From positions 1 through 64,000 of the forward strand of contig CAXRGI010000233.1 in the NCBI GenBank assembly GCA_964229935.1: DNA of 64,000 nt, in the 5' to 3' direction. Position numbers and translations under genes: made by a program. Under the pieces are notes generated by a model. It saw only the letters and a program-made list of their open reading frames with translations. It had not been told where the DNA came from and ran no database searches. Below, piece after piece: positions 59,792 through 64,000 of this stretch. The stretch is from ER46 sp964229935. Its GTDB lineage: Bacteria; Verrucomicrobiota; Verrucomicrobiia; Opitutales; Opitutaceae. Numbering within the stretch: the stretch's first letter is position 1; each line of letters begins with the position of its first letter.

Positions 59792-61416
59792 GCGGGGTCA
59801 AGCTCCGCCGGCGCGCGCCTCTCCTCGTCCTCCTGGCGCTGGCCTGGTGCGCGGGCGGCTGCGGTCGCCGCGAGACCACGGTCGAGGCCGGCAATCGAGG
59901 CCAGATCCTGCACCGGGGGATCGGCAACGAGGTGACCGAACTGGATCCGCATCTGGTCACCGGCGTCGCGGAGGGCAACGTGCTCCGCGCCCTCTTCGAG
60001 GGCCTGGTGGCGGAGCACCCGGAGGATTTGCGACCGGTTCCCGGGGTCGCCGAACGATGGGAGATTTCGCCGGATGGTCGCCACTACACCTTCCACCTGA
60101 GAGCCGACGCGCGCTGGACCGACGGCCAGCCGGTGACCGCGGCGGACTTCGTGTCCTCCTTCCGCCGCATCCTCACCCCGGCGCTTTCGGCGGAGTACGC
60201 CAACATGCTCTACGTGCTGCGCGGCGCGGAGGACTATCACAAGGGACGCTCGAAGGATTTCGGCACGGTGGGAGCACTCGCCCTCGATACCCGCACCCTG
60301 CGGCTCACCCTCGAAAATCCAGCTCCCTACTTCCTTTCGCTGCTGACCAATCCTCCCTGGTATCCCGTGCCGCTGGCGGTGATCGCCCGACACGGAGCGA
60401 TTGACCGCCGGGGAAACCCGTGGACTCGACCCGACAAGTTCGTCGGTAACGGACCCTTCCGGCTGCGGGAGTGGCGGCCGCATCAGGTCATCGTGGTGGA
60501 CAGGAACCAGGGCTACTGGGACGCGGCGACCGTGCGCTTGAACGCGATTCATTTCTACCCGATCGACAGTGTCGACGCCGAGGAGCGCGCTTTCCGTTCG
60601 GGTCAACTGCACCTCACGGAGTTTACCCCGGTCGGAAAGATCGATTCCTATCTCAAGACCGCCCCGCAGTTGCTGCGTCGCGATCCGTACCTCGGAACCT
60701 ATTTCTACCGCTTCAACACCCGTCGCCCGCCTTTCAACGACGTGCGGGTGCGACGCGCCCTCGCGCTCGCCACCGACCGCGAGACGATCACCGCGCAGGT
60801 CGCCCGCGGCGGCCAGCGCCCGGCCACCAGCCTCACGCCCCCCGGCACCGCCGGTTACACGGCGACCGCCGCGCTGGCGCGAGATATCGAGGCCGCCCGC
60901 CGGCTGCTCGCGGAGGCGGGCTTCCCTGGCGGACGCGGGCTGCCGACGATCGAATTGCTCTACAACACCTCGGAAAACCACCGCGCCATCGCCGAGGCCC
61001 TGCAGGAGATGTGGCGGCGCGAGATCGGCGTGGAGGTGCGGTTGGTGAACCAGGAAATGAAGGTGGTGTTTGCGGCGCGCCGCGCCGGCGACTTCCAGAT
61101 CCTGCGTTCAGACTGGATCGGTGATTACCTGGACCCTGCGACGTTCCTCGACATCTTTCGCAGCGACAGCGGTAACAACTACACCGGTTGGAGCAGCCCG
61201 GACTACGACGCCTTGCTCGACGCCGCGGCCCGCACACCCGACCCCGCGGAGCGTTTCGCGCTTTTCCGCCAGGCGGAGGCCATCCTGCTCGCCGAGGCGC
61301 CGCTCATCCCTCTCTACCATCACACGCACGTCTTCCTGATCCAGCCGTCGGTCAAAGGCTGGCACGCCAACCTGCTCGACCACCATCCGTACAAACATGT
61401 CTGGCTGGAGAACTAG
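59788..61416 (+). CDS. Peptide/oligopeptide ABC transporter substrate-binding lipoprotein
   Basis: A 542-residue periplasmic-binding protein of the OppA/DppA family (SBP_bac_5). Signal ends AGGC with lipidated Cys near residue 25. Family pattern: NEVTELDPHLVTGVAEGNVLRALFEGL, VAERWEISPDGRHYTFHLRADARWTDGQPVTAADFVSSFRR (as scattered blocks), NGPFRLREWRPHQVIVVDRN and SGNNYTGWSSPDYDALLDAA. It probably captures oligopeptides. Start ATG overlaps the ispF stop. No permease or ATPase genes follow; instead there is a paralogue 4 nt later. Confidence 0.93.
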   Translation: MSGVKLRRRAPLLVLLALAWCAGGCGRRETTVEAGNRGQILHRGIGNEVTELDPHLVTGVAEGNVLRALFEGLVAEHPEDLRPVPGVAERWEISPDGRHYTFHLRADARWTDGQPVTAADFVSSFRRILTPALSAEYANMLYVLRGAEDYHKGRSKDFGTVGALALDTRTLRLTLENPAPYFLSLLTNPPWYPVPLAVIARHGAIDRRGNPWTRPDKFVGNGPFRLREWRPHQVIVVDRNQGYWDAATVRLNAIHFYPIDSVDAEERAFRSGQLHLTEFTPVGKIDSYLKTAPQLLRRDPYLGTYFYRFNTRRPPFNDVRVRRALALATDRETITAQVARGGQRPATSLTPPGTAGYTATAALARDIEAARRLLAEAGFPGGRGLPTIELLYNTSENHRAIAEALQEMWRREIGVEVRLVNQEMKVVFAARRAGDFQILRSDWIGDYLDPATFLDIFRSDSGNNYTGWSSPDYDALLDAAARTPDPAERFALFRQAEAILLAEAPLIPLYHHTHVFLIQPSVKGWHANLLDHHPYKHVWLEN

Positions 61417-61420
61417 CGTC

Positions 61421-62983
61421 ATGCTCCGGCCTTGCCTGCTTTTTGCGGCGATCGCCGCTTTCCTCACCGGCTGCGGACGCGAGGCCTCCTCCTCCCAGGA
61501 ATCCGCCGCTGTGGCCCCGGAGCGTGTGCTCAGGGTAAGCCAGCGCAACGAGCCGGTTTCGCTGGATCCCGCGACCACCACCCTGCCGGACGAGCACGGC
61601 ATCCTGCGGGCGCTGCTCGAGGGACTGCTGGTACCCGGGCCGGACGGCTCCGCGCCGCTTCCCGGCGCCGCGGAAGGCTTCGAGGTCTCGGCGGACGGAC
61701 TGGTCTACACGTTCCGCCTGCGGAAAGACGCGCGCTGGTCCGATGGCCGACCCGTCATGGCGGAGGATTTCACGGCGTCCTACCGTCGTCTCTTAAGTCC
61801 GGATACTGCGTCGCCCAAGGCCACGATTTTCTTCGGCGTGCGCCGGGCGCGAGCCTTCGCCGGCGGCGAGGAGCGTGATTTCTCCGCCGTCGGCCTGCGC
61901 GCGGTCGATCCGCGAACCTTCGTCGTCACCCTCGAGGCGCCCAACCCGCGCTTTCCGCACGTGGTCGCCAGCGGACCCTGGCTGCCCGTGCGAGCTGACC
62001 TCGCGCTCCGCCACGGGCGGCGCTGGACGGAGCCCGGTAACTTCGTCGGCAACGGGCCCTTCACGCTGGAGGAATGGCGGCCGGATCAACATGTCGCGCT
62101 CCGTAGCAATCCCGCGTGGCACGGAGCCGCCTCGGTCGCATTGGAGGCCATCCGTTTCGTGCGCTTCGACAGCAGCGACGCGGAGGAGCGCGCCTACCGC
62201 GCGGGCCAGCTTGATGTCACCATGGCGATCCCCGCCTCGAAGGTCGCCGGCTACGCACGCGACCGCCCAAACGAATTGCACCGGACGGCGATGATCGAGA
62301 CGCGGCATCTCGTCTTCAACCTGCGCCGACCGGCACTCGGCACGGAAGTCCGCCGCGCCCTCAGTCTGGCGATCGACCGGCGCCGCCTGGCCGAACGCGT
62401 CCTGCTGGGCTCACACGCGCCGGCGGACACCTTCCTCCCGCCGCAACTGGCGGGCGCGGGTCAAACGCGGGCGGACCGAGCCACCTTTGATCCGGAGGAA
62501 GCGCGCCGGCTTCTCGCCGCGGGCGGCTTCCCGGGCGGCGCGGGTTTTCCGAAGTTGGAGCTTTCGGGATGGACCAACGCTCCGGTGCTGGAGGCCCTGC
62601 AGCAGATGTGGCGCGAACACCTCGGCATCGACATCCTTATCACGCTCCGGGAAGCCAAGGTGCACCTCGACGCGCTGCGTACGGGAGGCTTCGACATCGC
62701 TTTCGCCACCGCCATTCCCGACGCCGCCGATCCCGCCGCGATGCTGGGGGACCTCGTGACTGGCGCGGCTTTGAACTACCCGGGCTGGTCCAGCCCCGAG
62801 TTTGATCGCGCCGTCGCCGCCGGACGTTGGCCCGACGCCGAGCGGGCAATCAGCTCCGGTGCCCCCGTCGCCCCGCTCTATTACAACTCCAAGGTCTGGC
62901 TGATGTCGCCGCGGGTCCGTGGATGGACGGAGGACGGCCTGTGGGCCCGCATCTACCAAGGTGTTTCGATCGTTCCTCCCTGA
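61421..62983 (+). CDS. Paralogous peptide ABC transporter substrate-binding lipoprotein
   Basis: A 520-residue OppA-type binding protein and tandem duplicate of the previous gene. Lipobox LTGC gives Cys18. Shared blocks include NEPVSLDPATTTLPDEHGILRALLEGLL (family pattern), NGPFTLEEWRPDQHVALRSN, RRALSLAIDRRRLAERVL and NYPGWSSPEFDRAVAAG. It is shorter than the first copy in the last hundred residues: the helix after the SSPEFD block is truncated to GRWPDAERAISSGAPVAPLYY. Divergent enough from the first copy to suggest a different peptide preference. ATG at 61421 lies 4 nt after the previous stop. Confidence 0.92.
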   Translation: MLRPCLLFAAIAAFLTGCGREASSSQESAAVAPERVLRVSQRNEPVSLDPATTTLPDEHGILRALLEGLLVPGPDGSAPLPGAAEGFEVSADGLVYTFRLRKDARWSDGRPVMAEDFTASYRRLLSPDTASPKATIFFGVRRARAFAGGEERDFSAVGLRAVDPRTFVVTLEAPNPRFPHVVASGPWLPVRADLALRHGRRWTEPGNFVGNGPFTLEEWRPDQHVALRSNPAWHGAASVALEAIRFVRFDSSDAEERAYRAGQLDVTMAIPASKVAGYARDRPNELHRTAMIETRHLVFNLRRPALGTEVRRALSLAIDRRRLAERVLLGSHAPADTFLPPQLAGAGQTRADRATFDPEEARRLLAAGGFPGGAGFPKLELSGWTNAPVLEALQQMWREHLGIDILITLREAKVHLDALRTGGFDIAFATAIPDAADPAAMLGDLVTGAALNYPGWSSPEFDRAVAAGRWPDAERAISSGAPVAPLYYNSKVWLMSPRVRGWTEDGLWARIYQGVSIVPP

Positions 62984-62995
62984 AACCTCCACCCA

Positions 62996-64000
62996 ATGAG
63001 ACTTATCGCACCGATTCTCCTGCTCACCTTGGCCACGCTGCTCCCAGCCGCGGATGACGCACCCGCTGCCGCACGCATCCTCGCGTGGACGAAGACGCTG
63101 TCCGCCGACGAGTTCGAGGGCCGGGCGCCCGGCACGCGCGGCGAGGACCGCACTGTCGGCTACCTCGAGCAGGAGTTCCGCAAACTGGGGCTCAAACCCG
63201 GCAATCCGGACGGCACCTACGTGCAGAAGGTGCCGCTGGCGGGCATCACCTCGCGCGCTTCGCTCGGATTCCGAATCGGCGCGACGGAGATGCCCCTGAC
63301 GCCGGTCAACGACTTCGTCGGGCTCTCGACGCGCATCACAGCGAAGGTGGAGGGCAAGGTGTCGGAGGTCGTGTTCGTCGGTTACGGCATCACGGCGCCG
63401 GAGTTCGACTGGGATGATTACAAAGGCGCCGACCTTCGCGGGAAGACCGTGTTGATGCTGATCAATGACCCACCCGTGACGAACGAACGCGGGGAACTGG
63501 ACCCCGCGGTTTTCGGCGGCCGGGCGATGACCTATTACGGACGCTGGACTTACAAGTACGAGATCGCCGCGAAACTCGGCGCCGCCGCGTGCCTCATCAT
63601 CCACGAGACCGGGCCGGCCGCGTACCCGTTCGGCGTCGTCGTTTCGAGCTGGGGCCGGGAAAACTTCGAACTGCGCGCCGCCGACAACAACGCCGGTCAC
63701 GTCGCCTTATCCGGCTGGCTGACGCTGGACGCGGCGCAGCGCCTCATCCGGTCGACCGGCCGCGAATTCGCGGAACTGAAGCGCGCGGCGGCGCGGCGCG
63801 ATTTCCGCCCGGTGCCGCTCGGGGCCACGGCGGACTTCACCGTGGAGAACGCGCTGCGTATGGTGGACTCGCGCAACGTGGTCGCGCTGGTGCCGGGTTC
63901 CGATCCTGAACGGAAAACGGAGCACGTGATCTACAATGCGCACTGGGACCACTTGGGTGTGGATGAACGTCTTGCGGGCGACCGCATCTTCAACGGCGCG
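62996..64000 (+). CDS. M28-family zinc aminopeptidase, 3' end cut by window edge
   Basis: Open for 335 codons to the window end. Signal peptide residues 1-19 (ending PAA). The N-terminal half (EFEGRAPGTRGEDRTVGYLEQEFRKLG, family pattern) and an inserted PA-type domain (about residues 120-250; VVFVGYGITAPEFDWDDYKG) precede the start of the zinc-binding core YNAHWDHLGV, where His and Asp bind zinc. The usual motif is AHYDH; here Trp replaces Tyr. The remaining ligands lie beyond the window. It follows the two peptide-binding proteins by 12 nt, so this is a peptide-scavenging unit. Confidence 0.92.
   Translation, partial: MRLIAPILLLTLATLLPAADDAPAAARILAWTKTLSADEFEGRAPGTRGEDRTVGYLEQEFRKLGLKPGNPDGTYVQKVPLAGITSRASLGFRIGATEMPLTPVNDFVGLSTRITAKVEGKVSEVVFVGYGITAPEFDWDDYKGADLRGKTVLMLINDPPVTNERGELDPAVFGGRAMTYYGRWTYKYEIAAKLGAAACLIIHETGPAAYPFGVVVSSWGRENFELRAADNNAGHVALSGWLTLDAAQRLIRSTGREFAELKRAAARRDFRPVPLGATADFTVENALRMVDSRNVVALVPGSDPERKTEHVIYNAHWDHLGVDERLAGDRIFNGA

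Overview
The window is high-GC DNA (about two thirds G+C by eye) and looks like part of a chromosome of a Verrucomicrobiota bacterium, most likely an Opitutales/Opitutaceae relative. The pointers are: TonB-dependent receptors with an LSPFVV-type segment before the plug, several secreted sulfatases, the planctomycete/verrucomicrobial pair of a PSD1-type cytochrome protein and a DUF1501 protein, a xylR/xylA pair, and many Tat or Sec signal peptides and lipoproteins. This placement is inferred from gene content; there is no rRNA in the window.

Layout. 1-6644 (minus strand): a TonB-dependent receptor followed by three sulfatases, the last cut by the window edge, with a secreted nitrilase-fold hydrolase upstream (6770-7690). 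7931-13395 (plus): a second, carboxypeptidase-regulatory-domain TonB receptor directly followed by a secreted protein that resembles six-hairpin glycosidases. A tRNA-Ala(CGC) lies at 13494-13569. 13698-19786 (plus) is housekeeping: ilvD, pgi, a coiled-coil membrane protein, a 54-residue lipoprotein, rsmI and a Ppx/GppA-like phosphatase. 19805-27138 (minus): a Tat-exported Gfo/Idh/MocA oxidoreductase, citramalate synthase, a DUF2851 protein, two translationally coupled PQQ-like propeller proteins and a GxxExxY protein.

27139-27893 holds no gene. It contains two copies of a 64-bp imperfect palindrome exactly 300 bp apart, whose arms show a compensatory base change. 27894-33456 (plus): PSD1 cytochrome protein, DUF1501 protein and a ketose 3-epimerase-like protein. 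33678-38765: an orphan receiver-LuxR regulator, a tricorn-type protease and a small PNPOx-fold protein. 38762-41493: divergent xylR and xylA with a clear inverted repeat between them. 41564-44128: a lipoprotein, a ThuA-domain protein and a threonine aldolase with a good intrinsic terminator.

44185-45896: aroK and queG. 45871-54282 is the most unusual block: a hotdog thioesterase and a glycosyltransferase on the minus strand, then on the plus strand an acyl carrier protein fused to a FabZ-like dehydratase, a ketosynthase, a short-chain dehydrogenase, a GT28/MGDG-synthase-like glycosyltransferase and two GT4 glycosyltransferases. It reads as a dedicated acyl-chain plus glycosylation pathway, possibly for an unusual glycolipid. 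54291-64000: a lipoprotein, ptsI, an isoprenoid precursor (MEP) cluster ispE/ispD/ispF with pyrF, two tandem peptide-binding lipoproteins and a partial M28 peptidase.

Taken together the window suggests a polysaccharide- and peptide-scavenging heterotroph: outer-membrane receptors and sulfatases for (sulfated) glycans, xylose isomerase and Pgi for sugar catabolism, and tricorn, M28 and Opp-type proteins for peptides. Few genes have a strong Shine-Dalgarno sequence, so several start codons are judgement calls and are marked as such.
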